Shown: positions 17,451 through 27,089, counted from the first letter of the stretch. The stretch is 61,921 nt of DNA from Nostoc sp. S13 (GCF_029379315.1 NZ_JAQYWQ010000026.1:1-61921), one strand, 5' to 3'. Notes: generated by a model from the sequence alone, not told the origin. A program made the numbers and translations.

Positions 17451-17742
17451 ATGCAGAAGACAATCCCAACCTATTTAGAAGTCTTATCAGTTGGTTCAGT
17501 GTGCTTTTCCCCAAGGCATTGATGATCAGAGATATTTACCCTTGCTGTCAATACTCTACACAAATATGTCCGATCGCAGTTTAGCTCAAATAATTACTGA
17601 GTATACGGGAAAAGATTACCACGTTGTCTTAAATGACGTTTACCGAGTTGGGTCAATGACGGCTTTTTCATCTGAGGTCATTGATTCGGTTAAGCAAAAG
17701 CTGATGAGTTGCAACTACCAAAAGTGGTTAGCAGATGAGTAA
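17451..17742 (+). pseudogene. small helical protein, apparently frameshifted (DUF3349-like?)
   Basis: An ATG at 17451 opens MQKTIPTYLEVLS. The frame then fails, while one base further on LVQCAFPQGIDDQRYLPLLS continues to a stop at 17742 (SILYTNMSDRSLAQII, then VVLNDVYRVGSMTAFSSEVI, then KQKLMSCNYQKWLADE). The two parts join naturally as LEVLS-LVQCAFPQG, so a one-base indel near 17490 is likely. Alternatively the gene starts at the TTG at 17491 with 83 residues. The PQG...YLPLLSILY pattern resembles DUF3349 proteins, but I hold that loosely. Confidence 0.45.
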
Positions 17743-18577
17743 TGAAGCGATCGCAGTCTAACAAACCTACTGCATTGTAACATAGTCAATCTGTTATTTT
17801 GAAGTTTCTTGGGCTACCCTTTAGAAAAGCAGTTAGGAAAGTTATTAACTGAATTCAAAGAATTAAGGGAGGAAGAGGATTCATCAGTCGATATACCATG
17901 ATTGTTTAATGGTCTGATGAAGATCAGCTTTTCCTAGTCACGATTCCAGAGTTTGCTGATCGTGTTATCATGCCCTGTACTCAAAACTATTAGCACAATG
18001 TTTGATTACAAGCTACTGTCGGTAGGGTAAAACATATAACTCTTCAGAAATAAAACATATAGCTCTTCAAAAGTATTGATATTTTAAATTTTTCAAGCAT
18101 TCATCTTGCATATTCTGATAAAAAGTTATAAATTATTAGATTATGGGGGAAGAATCTGACTTCTTAGTGTCAAAAAATAATCCGGCTCAAGTAAATATAC
18201 TGCAACCAGTTTTAACTTCACGCAAACTCTAAACAGCACTGAAGATATTTTTTTGTTTGGAAAAGCAAAGATTCCAGACATGAAAGGGAATAATAAATAA
18301 TCTCAGAATATATCTTTTGTGACTGTTTTGAAAAATCATGTTAGTACTTGCGGTGAAGAACAACAAAATTAACCAAAATAGTAATCGATTATAAACAAAC
18401 TAACTAGCAATAAAGTGCATAAATGTCAGCAGATTCATTTCTTGTTAGTTGATTAATTTTTCTCGCAATTATATTTGCTATTCAAAGAATCGTTTTTGCT
18501 ATGCTGAGAATAGCAAAAACAATAAATGAAGACACAATCTCCCACAAATTCACAATCCAAATGGAGTTATTCTGGCG
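17743..18577. other. long intergenic region: gene debris then invertase promoter region
   Basis: Contains a hicB scrap (17889-17982) and a near-repeat of AAACATATARCTCTTCA at ~18032 and ~18054. The rest, from ~18100 to the invertase start, is AT-rich with no coding signal I can support. The length upstream of the invertase gene leaves room for complex regulation, but no clear binding site was identified. Confidence 0.5.
17889..17982 (+). pseudogene. hicB-type antitoxin fragment
   Basis: One frame reads RYTMIV, stop, WSDEDQLFLVTIPEFADRVI and MPCT. This matches the N-terminal segment of HicB antitoxins (IxWSxEDxxFLVxxPE). A TAA replaces the expected CAA (Gln), and no start, C-terminal DNA-binding part or hicA is present, so it is a scrap of a lost hicAB locus. 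Confidence 0.6.
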
Positions 18578-20032
18578 ATGCACCTAAACGAATTGGAAAC
18601 TACTGAAAATTTAAAAGAAGTGGAAGAAGCATGGCGAGCGCTAGAAAAATCAATTCTCTACTATCAGGGACGCCCCGTTGGTACAGTAGCCGCTTATGAT
18701 GCATCTGTAGAGGCGCTCAATTATGACCAGTGCTTTGTCCGGGATTTTGTCTCTTCAGGTCTAATTTTTCTGATCAAAGGTAGAACAGATATTGTTCGTA
18801 ATTTCTTAGAAGAAACCTTAAAGTTACAGCCTAAAGAAAGGGCATTAGATGCCTATAAGCCGGGACGAGGATTAATCCCAGCTAGCTTTAAAGTTGTATC
18901 AGAAAATGGGCAAGAATATTTAGAAGCAGACTTTGGTGAACATGCGATCGCTAGAGTTACACCAGTAGATTCTTGCCTATGGTGGATTATTTTGTTGCGT
19001 GCTTATGTAGTCGCCACAGACGATTTTTCTCTAGCCGATAAACCTGAATTCCAAAATGGTATCAGGTTAATCATGGAAATCTGCTTGGCGAATCGTTTTG
19101 ATATGTACCCAACGCTGTTGGTTCCAGATGGTGCTTGTATGATTGACCGTCGTATGGGCATTTATGGGCATCCTCTAGAACTACAAGTTCTTTTTTACAC
19201 GGCATTGCGTGCATCTCGTGAACTGCTAATTTGTCAAGGGAATTCCGATATTGTTGCAGCCATTGATAACCGTTTGCCTCTTTTATGCGCTCATATTCGC
19301 CAGCATTATTGGATAGATATTAATCGCCTGAATGCAATTTATCGCTTCAAAAGTGAAGAATATGGCAAGGCTGCTGTTAATCTGTTCAATATATATGTAG
19401 ATTCTGTTCCCTATTATGAATTAGATAAGTGGCTGCCAAAAAAAGGTGGTTTTCTAGCAGGTAATGTTGGCCCGTCGCAGTTAGATACTCGCTTTTTTTC
19501 ACTCGGAAACTTAATGGCAATAATTTCAGATTTAGCCACCGAAGAACAGTCACAAGCGATTATGACTCTCATTGAGGAACGATGGGATGACTTGGTGGGA
19601 GATATGCCAATGAAAATTTGTTTCCCAGCTTTGGAAAATGAAGAGTACAGGATTGTCACTGGATGTGACCCCAAAAATATACCCTGGTCGTATCATAATG
19701 CTGGTAGTTGGCCAGTTTTAATGTGGATGTTAGCGGCGGCGGCGGTGAAAACTAACAAAACAAGTCTTGCACAAAAGGCTATTCAAATTGCCCAACCACG
19801 TCTCGTTGATGATGAATGGCCAGAGTATTACGATGGTAAGAAAGGGCGACTGATTGGGAAACAAGCTAGGAAATATCAAACTTGGACAATTACTGGGTTC
19901 TTATTAGCAAAAGAACTGATGGCAAACCCCACTTATTTACCATTAATTAGTTTTGGAAAGTTACCAGCAGAACAAGTTTCTAGAGCATGTGAGTTTGAAA
20001 TTGCCAGTGTAGACCCGTATGTGACTCGATAG
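18578..20032 (+). CDS. neutral/alkaline invertase, GH100
   Basis: 484 residues, the usual size for cyanobacterial GH100 invertases. Conserved blocks: [40 protein letters not shown], the [20 protein letters not shown] segment with the catalytic-site Asp, and [20 protein letters not shown]. The C-terminal part has [19 protein letters not shown]. It hydrolyses sucrose to glucose and fructose in the cytoplasm. In Anabaena two such enzymes (InvA, InvB) exist, one being needed in heterocysts for nitrogen fixation. I cannot say which this is. It is monocistronic, with an 835-base upstream region. Confidence 0.93.
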   Translation: MHLNELETTENLKEVEEAWRALEKSILYYQGRPVGTVAAYDASVEALNYDQCFVRDFVSSGLIFLIKGRTDIVRNFLEETLKLQPKERALDAYKPGRGLIPASFKVVSENGQEYLEADFGEHAIARVTPVDSCLWWIILLRAYVVATDDFSLADKPEFQNGIRLIMEICLANRFDMYPTLLVPDGACMIDRRMGIYGHPLELQVLFYTALRASRELLICQGNSDIVAAIDNRLPLLCAHIRQHYWIDINRLNAIYRFKSEEYGKAAVNLFNIYVDSVPYYELDKWLPKKGGFLAGNVGPSQLDTRFFSLGNLMAIISDLATEEQSQAIMTLIEERWDDLVGDMPMKICFPALENEEYRIVTGCDPKNIPWSYHNAGSWPVLMWMLAAAAVKTNKTSLAQKAIQIAQPRLVDDEWPEYYDGKKGRLIGKQARKYQTWTITGFLLAKELMANPTYLPLISFGKLPAEQVSRACEFEIASVDPYVTR

Positions 20033-20193
20033 GAAGTTCAAATAATTCGTAATTAAAGATAGTTCCGAACGTCGATTTAGACCTGGATTGAAACAAAACC
20101 ACTTACAAGGGAGAATTAAACCCGACAATTACGAATTACGAATTATTTAGGAGTTGGGAGTTAGAATACAAAAGCCTCCTGAATCATCTTTCC

Positions 20194-21549
20194 ATGACAA
20201 ACCCCCGTCAAATAGCTTTTACCGCCTTACGAGATGTTCATAAGGGGGCTTATGCTGATGTTGCCCTAGATAGAGTGCTGCAAAAAGTTAATTTGGCTGA
20301 TTGCGATCGCCGCTTGGTGACAGAATTGATTTATGGGAGCGTCAGAAGGCAACGCACTCTTGATACTCTCATTGATCAACTCGCCAAAAAGAAATCTGAT
20401 CAACAACCACAAGACCTCCGCACTATCTTACATCTAGGTTTCTACCAACTGCGTTATCAAGAGCGTATTCCCGCCTCAGCTGCTGTTAATACCACCGTCC
20501 AACTTGCTAAAGAAAACGGTTTTTCTGGACTCACAGGTTTTGTTAATGGTCTATTACGCCAGTACATCCGCCTTGCAGAGAAGATAAAGACAGATCCGTT
20601 ACAACTTCCAGAAAACCCAGTGGAACGCTTGGGTATTTTACACAGCTTTCCTGACTGGATTATTCAAGTTTGGTTAGAACAATTGGGTTTAGCCGACACA
20701 GAACAACTGTGTGAATGGATGAACCAATCACCAACAATTGACTTGCGTATTAACCCTCTTCGCACTTCAATCGAGGAAGTTGAGGCGGCTTTACAATCTG
20801 CTGGTATTTTGGTGAGGCGCGTTTCCCATTTACCTCAAGCTTTAAGATTGATTGCTAGTGCTGGGTCAATTCAAAAACTACCTGGTTTCAAAGAAGGTTG
20901 GTGGACTGTACAAGATAGTAGCGCTCAATTGGTAAGTCATTTACTCGACCCCCAATCAGGTGAAGTGGTAATTGATGCTTGTGCTGCACCAGGGGGTAAA
21001 ACAACCCACATCGCTGAATTGATGGCGGATAAAGGGAAAATTTGGGCTTGCGATCGCACTCCTTCTCGTCTTCGCAAACTCCAAGAAAATTCTCAACGCC
21101 TGAATTTACAATCTATTCAAGTTTACACTGGCGACAGTCGTCACTCCCCCCAATTTCAAAACACCGCAGACCGTGTATTACTCGATGCTCCATGTTCTGG
21201 GTTAGGAACCATGCACCGTCATGCTGATGCGCGTTGGCGACAGACACCAGAATCTGTTCGAGAACTTTCGGTGCTGCAAAAAGAGTTGATAACACATACA
21301 TCTAATTTTGTCAAGCTTGGTGGTGTACTAGTTTATGCTACCTGTACATTGCATCCAGCAGAAAATGAACAAGTGATTTCGGCATTTTTAGCTGAGTCAC
21401 CTGATTGGCAAATTGAGTCTCCCAGAGGTTTTGAGTTTCCTGATTCTGCCCAGAGCACGCCTCAAGGTTGGTTTAAAGTCTGGCCCCATCGACAGGACAT
21501 GGATGGCTTTTTTATGGTGCGCTTAAGAAAAACCAATAATTCCGAGTGA
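20194..21549 (+). CDS. rsmB: 16S rRNA m5C967 methyltransferase
   Basis: 451 residues, typical length. Residues ~1-140 form the NusB-like RNA-binding domain (RQIAFTALRDVHKGAYADVA, ELIYGSVRRQRTLDTLIDQL). The SAM-binding fold starts around VVIDACAAPGGKTTHIAELM. Both catalytic cysteines of the RNA m5C family are present: Cys334 in DAPCSGLGTM and Cys384 in YATCTLHPAENE. It modifies C967 of 16S rRNA during small-subunit assembly. The TerB-like gene follows 57 bases on and may share its transcript. Confidence 0.96.
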   Translation: MTNPRQIAFTALRDVHKGAYADVALDRVLQKVNLADCDRRLVTELIYGSVRRQRTLDTLIDQLAKKKSDQQPQDLRTILHLGFYQLRYQERIPASAAVNTTVQLAKENGFSGLTGFVNGLLRQYIRLAEKIKTDPLQLPENPVERLGILHSFPDWIIQVWLEQLGLADTEQLCEWMNQSPTIDLRINPLRTSIEEVEAALQSAGILVRRVSHLPQALRLIASAGSIQKLPGFKEGWWTVQDSSAQLVSHLLDPQSGEVVIDACAAPGGKTTHIAELMADKGKIWACDRTPSRLRKLQENSQRLNLQSIQVYTGDSRHSPQFQNTADRVLLDAPCSGLGTMHRHADARWRQTPESVRELSVLQKELITHTSNFVKLGGVLVYATCTLHPAENEQVISAFLAESPDWQIESPRGFEFPDSAQSTPQGWFKVWPHRQDMDGFFMVRLRKTNNSE

Positions 21550-21606
21550 ATACTGTTTGGGATTGTACGATTTGGTGGAGGACTGAATCTACCAGAGGAG
21601 GCAGCA

Positions 21607-22029
21607 ATGGTTTCCCCTTCCAATGTGAAAAACTTAGTTAAAATCCTGATTGGAGCAGCCTGGATTGATGGCAAAATCCAGCCAGAAGAACGGCAATATT
21701 TGCGCGAAATAGCTCAAGCAAAAGGTTTGGCTAACGATCCAGAAATTAAGCCTTGGCTGTATGAATTAGTTCCTGTAGAACCAAAAGAGTGCTATGACTG
21801 GGTGCGGGAGTATTTAGGCGATCGTCCCAGCCATGAAGATTGTGAAAATCTGATTGAAGCCATCAGTGGGTTAATTTATAGCGATGGCGAAGTTGCCGTC
21901 GAAGAAGCCAGACTCCTGACCCAATTGCAGGATATAGCCAAGCCTACTGACTCCAGTCAACCAGCTCACAATCTGCTTCTCAAACAAATTCAAAAGCTCT
22001 ACCGCCGTTGGGTTGAAGTGCAAAACTAA
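21607..22029 (+). CDS. TerB-like domain protein
   Basis: 140 residues with a strong ribosome site (GAGGAGG) seven bases before the ATG. The TerB pattern appears twice: LIGAAWIDGKIQPEERQYLR and AISGLIYSDGEVAVEEARLL, each with an acidic Asp-Gly-Lys/Glu turn that can bind metal. TerB proteins belong to the tellurite/stress systems, but single TerB-like genes such as this are widespread in cyanobacteria with no assigned job. No other ter genes are nearby. Confidence 0.75.
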   Translation: MVSPSNVKNLVKILIGAAWIDGKIQPEERQYLREIAQAKGLANDPEIKPWLYELVPVEPKECYDWVREYLGDRPSHEDCENLIEAISGLIYSDGEVAVEEARLLTQLQDIAKPTDSSQPAHNLLLKQIQKLYRRWVEVQN

Positions 22030-22048
22030 CAGGGAGTTATGAGTTGAT

Positions 22049-22070
22049 AAGACGCGAAGAATCGCGTCTT
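22049..22070. repeat. palindromic repeat (AAGACGCGA / TCGCGTCTT)
   Basis: A nine-base perfect stem with an AGAA loop, twenty bases after the TerB-like stop. It belongs to the same family as AGACGCGATTAATCGCGTCT and is possibly a terminator for the rsmB-terB transcript. Confidence 0.7.
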
Positions 22071-22097
22071 TAGATGATTTTTTTAAGTTTGGCAATT

Positions 22098-22131
22098 AAA
22101 CTCAGCACTCATCACTCATCACTCATCACTA
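22098..22131. repeat. heptameric tandem repeat ACTCATC
   Basis: Four head-to-tail ACTCATC-type units between convergent genes. Confidence 0.85.
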
Positions 22132-22359
22132 CTTTGACTTCGGTTCACCTAGACCCGGAGTTTCTTCTTTCTCTATCTTAGGCACAAAATCAGGCCGCTC
22201 TTTGCTTTCCCAACCTGCGGGGCGTTTCGAGTTGTACCAAGCTATTGAACCAATGCTGACAGCAGCAATAAAACCAACGACATACACCAAGGTGAAAGCG
22301 AAGGGAAAATGAGGAGCAGCATCTATGGCTGGTGCTGCTGTTTGCATCAATAAATCCAT
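22129..22359 (-). CDS. psb35: small single-span membrane protein, Psb35-like
   Basis: 76 residues from the ATG at 22359, which has GGAGG nine bases upstream; an in-frame TTG five codons earlier overlaps that site and is unlikely. One membrane helix (FAFTLVYVVGFIAAVSIGSI) is followed by AWYNSKRPAGWESKERPDFV and an acidic tail ending GLGEPKSK. I recognise this pattern from cyanobacterial proteins annotated as photosystem II accessory protein Psb35, which associates with CP47. The identification is from memory of the family, so it is held moderately. Confidence 0.5.
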   Translation of the reverse strand: MDLLMQTAAPAIDAAPHFPFAFTLVYVVGFIAAVSIGSIAWYNSKRPAGWESKERPDFVPKIEKEETPGLGEPKSK

Positions 22360-22474
22360 GATTATATCCTCCAAGGCTAAGTAACAGTATTTAATACACT
22401 ATAAGATGAGCGTATCACCTAACATCCCCCCGGAGTTTAGTTTGAGCAAAAGTAGAATGCCTAATGTCCACTGC

Positions 22475-24784
22475 TCATTGCTGAGGAGGTCTAAGTTTAT
22501 CCCGCCAGCTAGGCTGTGATGATGAAGAACCTGAAGAACCTGAAGAACCTGAAGAACCGGAACTATTTGCGGGAGAGGAAGATCGCCGAGTTCTTCGAGC
22601 CGGGGAAGAATCAGATTCTACTCTTCTAGTTCGCCGCCGTGAACTAGATGATTCTGAAGAAGAGTTACTGGAACTTGATTCTTCGCTGCGATCGCGCCTT
22701 CTCCGTCTTGAGGTAGAATCGCTAGATTGCTGTTCTTGTTGAGAATAGCTCCTCCTGCTTCTACGTCTGTTAGATGAACCACTATCTTCAGAATTAGAAT
22801 TTCTAGAACTTTTCCCTTCTGAGTCATCATCAGAGGATATAGAACGATTCAGCAATTGTTTGGGCTTAATGGACTGGGCTTTGATAGTACCTTTACGACC
22901 TTCTAACTTGGGTCGTTTGGGAAATTTTTCTACTGGCATCCCCTCTGCCGCTTTTTCCATAAATTCGTGCCAGGTATAAGCCGCACTACCACTGCTGCCG
23001 TCTGTGGGGTGGTTGTCATCGTTACCTAGCCAAACCCCTGTCACCATCTGGGGAATGTAGCCAATAAACCATAAATCGCGGGCTTCGTCAGAGGTGCCGG
23101 TCTTGCCAGCAACTGCTCTATTACCTAATTGGGCAGCACCACCAGTCCCCGCTTCTACGACGTTGCGTAGCATCCAAGTCATGATGGCGGCACTGTCAGC
23201 GTCAAGGGCCCGTTTAGACTTGAAATTAGCTGACCAGATTACTTTGCCTTGGCGGTTGATGATGCGGCTAATACCATGAGGCTCTGTATGCAATCCTTGA
23301 GTAGCAAAACTGCCATAAGCGCTGGTCAATTCCAGTAGATTCACTTCATTCGAGCCGAGTGCTAAAGAATAGGTGGGCTTGAGTTCAGATTTTATCCCCA
23401 TATCGTGGGCAAGTTTAATCGTTGGTGTAAATCCCACATCAATCAACACCTTCACCGCAATAATATTGATAGAGCGGGTGAGGGCATCTCGCATGTTCAT
23501 TGAGCCGTGGAAGTTTTCACCATAGTTTTTTGGTTCATACCCATCTACTACAAGGGGTGCATCCTCATAGCTATCGTAGGGGCTTTTACCGCTAGCGATC
23601 GCAGTGGCATATACAAACCCTTTAAATGTCGAGCCTGGCTGCCGTTGTGCCTGAGTAACGCGATTAAACTGGTTTTTACCAAAGTCTTTTCCCCCAACCA
23701 TTGCCTTAATTTCACCGTTTCGGGGGTCAATGGCCACCATTGCTGCTTGCTTAAAGTTTTCCCAGCGTCCTTGATTTCGCAGTGTTTTAGCTACTGCCTC
23801 GTCTGCCACCTTCTGCCAAGTTGGATTTAGCGTGGTTTCCACAACTAGACCTCCACTTTTTAGCACATCCTGGGAAACGTACTTCGGCAATTCTTTTTGG
23901 ATGTAACTGGTAAAGTAGGGTGATTCTACTTGCAACCTCTTAGGTAAACTGCTTTTGAGGGTTAGTGGCTCCTGAAGCGCTGCCTGCCTTTGTTCTGGCG
24001 TAATAACTCCATCTTCTTGCATCCGTTGCAATACTAAGTCCCGCCGCCGTTTTGCCGCTACTGGATTCTTGTCTGGGGCGTACAAGCTGGGGGCGGGAGC
24101 TAATCCCGCAATCGTTGCCATTTCTGCCAAAGAAAGCTGATCTGGTGATTTACTAAAGTATACCCAGGCTGCATCTGCCACACCATAAGCTCCAGAACCC
24201 AAATAAACCAGATTTAGATAACGCTCTAAAATCTGATCTTTGGTTAATTCTTGCTCCATTTTTTGTGCTAGGCGGACTTCTTTGAGTTTGCGCCAGATTG
24301 TCTGCTCTTGTTTCAAAAACAGAATCCGCGTTAGCTGTTGAGTAATAGTGCTACCACCTTCTACCACACCTTGCGATCGCAAATTATTCCAACTCGCTCT
24401 CACAATCCCTTGAGGATCAACTCCGTTGTGTTGCTTAAACCTTCTATCTTCTGAGGCGATAAAAGCTTTTTTTAAATTATCTGGGATTTGTTCTAGTTTT
24501 AGCTGTTCTCTAGTCGCTTCACCTTGTTGTTGTAATATGGTGCCATCAGCAGCTTTGATGGTCAGTGTTTGCTCTCTCAGCACGGCATTCAACTGTGCCT
24601 GATCTGGCAAAGTCTGATCGATTAAACTTACACCGTAGAACAAGGCAGCTATGCCACCACCTACACCCAAGCCTGCCCAAAACCAGATGCGACGATAGAG
24701 TGGTTTACCGCCAGTTGCCTGATTGCCCCTCTTTTTAGATGGTAAAATTTTCATTTTGCTCAGTAACTGCCTCGGCTGCGCCAC
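22475..24784 (-). CDS. class A penicillin-binding protein (PBP1A type)
   Basis: 769 residues. A membrane anchor (~33-53) follows a basic cytoplasmic start. The GT51 transglycosylase domain (~75-250) has the catalytic Glu112 in SEDRRFKQHNGVDPQG and GGSTITQQLTRILFL. The transpeptidase domain has STFK (Ser385), SIN (438-440) and KTG (561-563). Residues ~625-769 are an unusual Ser/Arg/Gly-rich tail (runs such as SSSNSSSESSSSRRR and SGSSGSSGSSGS), probably disordered. The enzyme polymerises and crosslinks peptidoglycan in the periplasm. The bases encoding GSSGSSGSSGSS form a direct repeat that could change length. Confidence 0.95.
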   Translation of the reverse strand: MAQPRQLLSKMKILPSKKRGNQATGGKPLYRRIWFWAGLGVGGGIAALFYGVSLIDQTLPDQAQLNAVLREQTLTIKAADGTILQQQGEATREQLKLEQIPDNLKKAFIASEDRRFKQHNGVDPQGIVRASWNNLRSQGVVEGGSTITQQLTRILFLKQEQTIWRKLKEVRLAQKMEQELTKDQILERYLNLVYLGSGAYGVADAAWVYFSKSPDQLSLAEMATIAGLAPAPSLYAPDKNPVAAKRRRDLVLQRMQEDGVITPEQRQAALQEPLTLKSSLPKRLQVESPYFTSYIQKELPKYVSQDVLKSGGLVVETTLNPTWQKVADEAVAKTLRNQGRWENFKQAAMVAIDPRNGEIKAMVGGKDFGKNQFNRVTQAQRQPGSTFKGFVYATAIASGKSPYDSYEDAPLVVDGYEPKNYGENFHGSMNMRDALTRSINIIAVKVLIDVGFTPTIKLAHDMGIKSELKPTYSLALGSNEVNLLELTSAYGSFATQGLHTEPHGISRIINRQGKVIWSANFKSKRALDADSAAIMTWMLRNVVEAGTGGAAQLGNRAVAGKTGTSDEARDLWFIGYIPQMVTGVWLGNDDNHPTDGSSGSAAYTWHEFMEKAAEGMPVEKFPKRPKLEGRKGTIKAQSIKPKQLLNRSISSDDDSEGKSSRNSNSEDSGSSNRRRSRRSYSQQEQQSSDSTSRRRRRDRSEESSSSNSSSESSSSRRRTRRVESDSSPARRTRRSSSPANSSGSSGSSGSSGSSSSQPSWRDKLRPPQQ

Positions 24785-25072
24785 ATGTGCTGGTGGTAAG
24801 CTCTCATTTGTTCCTCCTTGTCCAGAGTCACTCTAATTGGTTGGTCTTCGCTTGAACCAGGAGGTAAGCTTCCCCACGTCAGTTCCTCGCTCAAAGTAGT
24901 AAAAACTATCTAACCACCATTAATCAGTTTTGGGGTTAGCGGACTACCATAGTGTTAGTATAATATCCTATAAATAATTAATTAAATTTACCAGAAAATA
25001 ATGTTTTTTAGATTTCGTCAATTTAGTTTTGTAAAAATGCTGCAATTTTGATAACTAATTAAGGAGAGTGCG

Positions 25073-25612
25073 ATGCCTGGGGTGGTCACTGAGCTTTGTC
25101 CAAGTGCTGGTTATGCCGAAGCAAAGCCGAGACGCAGCGCCCTTGCACTTGGTAGTAATATCGGCGATTCACAGACAATTTTAGAAGCAGCTATAGAGAC
25201 TTTAGCCCAAACGCCAGGTATTCTCTTAGAAGCCAAATCCAATTGGTACAAAACCAAAGCCGTGGGGCCACCACAGCCAGATTACCTAAATGGCTGCGTC
25301 ACATTGCAGGTAGAAATCACAGCCCAGCAGTTATTAGAAATTTTGTTAGGAATTGAACAACAATTTGGGCGTGTGCGTCAGGAACGCTGGGGGCCACGAA
25401 TCCTAGATTTGGATTTGTTATTATACGATGACTTGATTATCGATACACCAAAACTCCAGGTTCCCCATCCACGAATGCGCGATCGGGCCTTTGTGTTAGT
25501 ACCACTGGCGGAAATTGCCCCAGACTGGATAGAACCTGTTTCTGGGTGTGTTATTAAAGAACTGCTGAAAGAGGTAGACTCTTCTGATGTACATTTATTG
25601 ATGGGCAATTAA
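25073..25612 (+). CDS. folK: HPPK, 6-hydroxymethyl-7,8-dihydropterin pyrophosphokinase
   Basis: 179 residues. The HPPK core begins at ~22 (SALALGSNIGDSQTILEAAI), with NWYKTKAVGPPQPDYLNGCV and the catalytic signature RWGPRILDLDLLLYDD, then PHPRMRDRAFVLVPLAEIAP. It transfers pyrophosphate from ATP to the pterin in folate synthesis. Residues 1-21 (MPGVVTELCPSAGYAEAKPR) do not belong to the family. Their DNA (GGTCACTGAGCTTTGTCCAA...) is the dispersed repeat seen near 798 and 8938, so a repeat replaced the original start. A ribosome site (AAGGAG, eight bases before the ATG) supports use of this start. Confidence 0.93.
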   Translation: MPGVVTELCPSAGYAEAKPRRSALALGSNIGDSQTILEAAIETLAQTPGILLEAKSNWYKTKAVGPPQPDYLNGCVTLQVEITAQQLLEILLGIEQQFGRVRQERWGPRILDLDLLLYDDLIIDTPKLQVPHPRMRDRAFVLVPLAEIAPDWIEPVSGCVIKELLKEVDSSDVHLLMGN

Positions 25613-25686
25613 AATTACCATCCCTAAACGTAGAAGAACGCTGATTTGGCCTCTGTATTCATATATAAGATAATCAAGATTATACT

Positions 25687-26235
25687 ATGCCATTAGGTAG
25701 AGAATTACCACAACTGCTTAAACAACGCCTGTTTTATAAAGGACGTAAGTTTGATTTTGAAGTCAATCGCTTGCGTTTGCCGAATAAATCGGAAGGAGAA
25801 TGGGAATGTATTCGTCACCCTGGTGGCGCTCTAGCAGTGCCGGTGACACCAGAGGGCAAACTTGTACTTGTGCGCCAGTATCGTTTTGCAATTCAAGGAC
25901 GAATATTAGAATTTCCAGCGGGAACTGTGGAACCAAATGAAGATCCCTTAGAGACAATACAGCGTGAAATCGCAGAAGAAACTGGGCATAGTGCCCAAAA
26001 ATGGGACAAACTAGGCGAATTTTTCCTAGCTCCCGGCTATTCTGATGAGATTATCTATGCTTTTCTGGCGCGAGATTTAGAAAAGCTGGAGACACCACCA
26101 CCACAAGATGGAGACGAGGATATTGAAACTGTGTTTTTGACTCCCGAAGAATTAGAGAAAGCTATTCTGGAGGGAGAGCCGGTAGATGCTAAATCAGTTT
26201 CTAGCTTTTTTCTGGCGCGTCCGTTTTTAGTCTAA
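25687..26235 (+). CDS. NUDIX hydrolase, ADP-ribose pyrophosphatase type
   Basis: 182 residues. The NUDIX box is complete: GTVEPNEDPLETIQREIAEE followed by TGHSA, matching GX5EX7REUXEEXGU. The upstream GGALAVPVTPEGKLVLVRQY and RILEFPAGT, plus the downstream FFLAPGYSDEIIYAFLARDL, are typical of ADP-ribose pyrophosphatases (NudF-like), which cut ADP-ribose to AMP and ribose 5-phosphate. The next gene, an ADP-ribosylglycohydrolase, starts seven bases after its stop, so the pair would release and then recycle ADP-ribose. The second member is broken here. Confidence 0.85.
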   Translation: MPLGRELPQLLKQRLFYKGRKFDFEVNRLRLPNKSEGEWECIRHPGGALAVPVTPEGKLVLVRQYRFAIQGRILEFPAGTVEPNEDPLETIQREIAEETGHSAQKWDKLGEFFLAPGYSDEIIYAFLARDLEKLETPPPQDGDEDIETVFLTPEELEKAILEGEPVDAKSVSSFFLARPFLV

Positions 26236-26242
26236 TACCCAT

Positions 26243-27089
26243 ATGCTGCTAGAGTTAGCAATCGCAGATGCCTACGGTGCAGGCTTTGAATATGCAGACG
26301 AGATGATCGTTAACAACCATTTGAGTCGATACGTCGAACATCCGCGTTTTCGACTCATCCCTGGCACTTACACTGACGACACCCAGATGAGCATTGCCAT
26401 TGCGGAGGTGATTGTTGCTCAAGTGCCTTGGACACCAGAAGTTTTAGCCGATAGTTTTGTTAAAGCCTTTAAACGCGATCGCAGAGAGGGTTATGCTAGA
26501 AACTTCTACGATTTTTTAGTAGAAATTCAGGATGGGCAAGAGTTTTTAACCAAAATTCGCCCTGACAGCGATAAAAGTGGGGCGGCGATGCGTGCAGCGC
26601 CCATAGGTATTTATCCTACAGCAGAGAAAGTCATTGAAGTGACAACAATTCAAGCGGCAATTACCCATAATACACCTGATGGGATCAATGCTGCCGTTGC
26701 GGCTGCTTTGATGTCACATTATTTTATCTATCGACTGGGAGCAAAACGCAAATTAGGACAGTTTCTAGAAGGTTATGTATCTGGGGAGTGGTCTAAACCG
26801 TGGGAAGGTAAAGTTAAAGTCCAAAGGTTGGATGAGTGTCAGGGCAGCGATTACTGCGGTGATGCGAAATGACACTATGAGCGAACTTTTACAAGATTGT
26901 ATCGCTTTTACTGGGGATGTAGATACAGTAGCTGCCATCGCCCTAGCTGCTGCTTCTTGTAGCGAGGAAATTAGACAAGACATTCCCAATCATCTCGTTA
27001 CAGGCTTAGAGAATGGAGCTTACGGTAGAGATTACCTCATGGGCTTGGATAAGCAGCTGATGAGTTTAGTAAACAAAAAGATCAGCTAA
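26243..27089 (+). pseudogene. ADP-ribosylglycohydrolase family gene split by a one-base insertion
   Basis: The first frame (26243-26872) carries the DraG/ARH signature GTYTDDTQMSIAIAE and GAAMRAAPIGIYPTA but ends in nonsense after WEGKVK. The next frame continues as SKGWMSVRAAITAVMRNDTM and holds the C-terminal metal motif FTGDVDTVAAIALAAAS, ending at 27089. An extra A in the run at 26816-26818 explains the break; removing it joins the parts as GKVKSKGWMSVRA. Both metal-binding halves are intact, so the loss may be recent or a sequencing error. The intact enzyme would remove ADP-ribose from proteins or small molecules. Confidence 0.85.
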
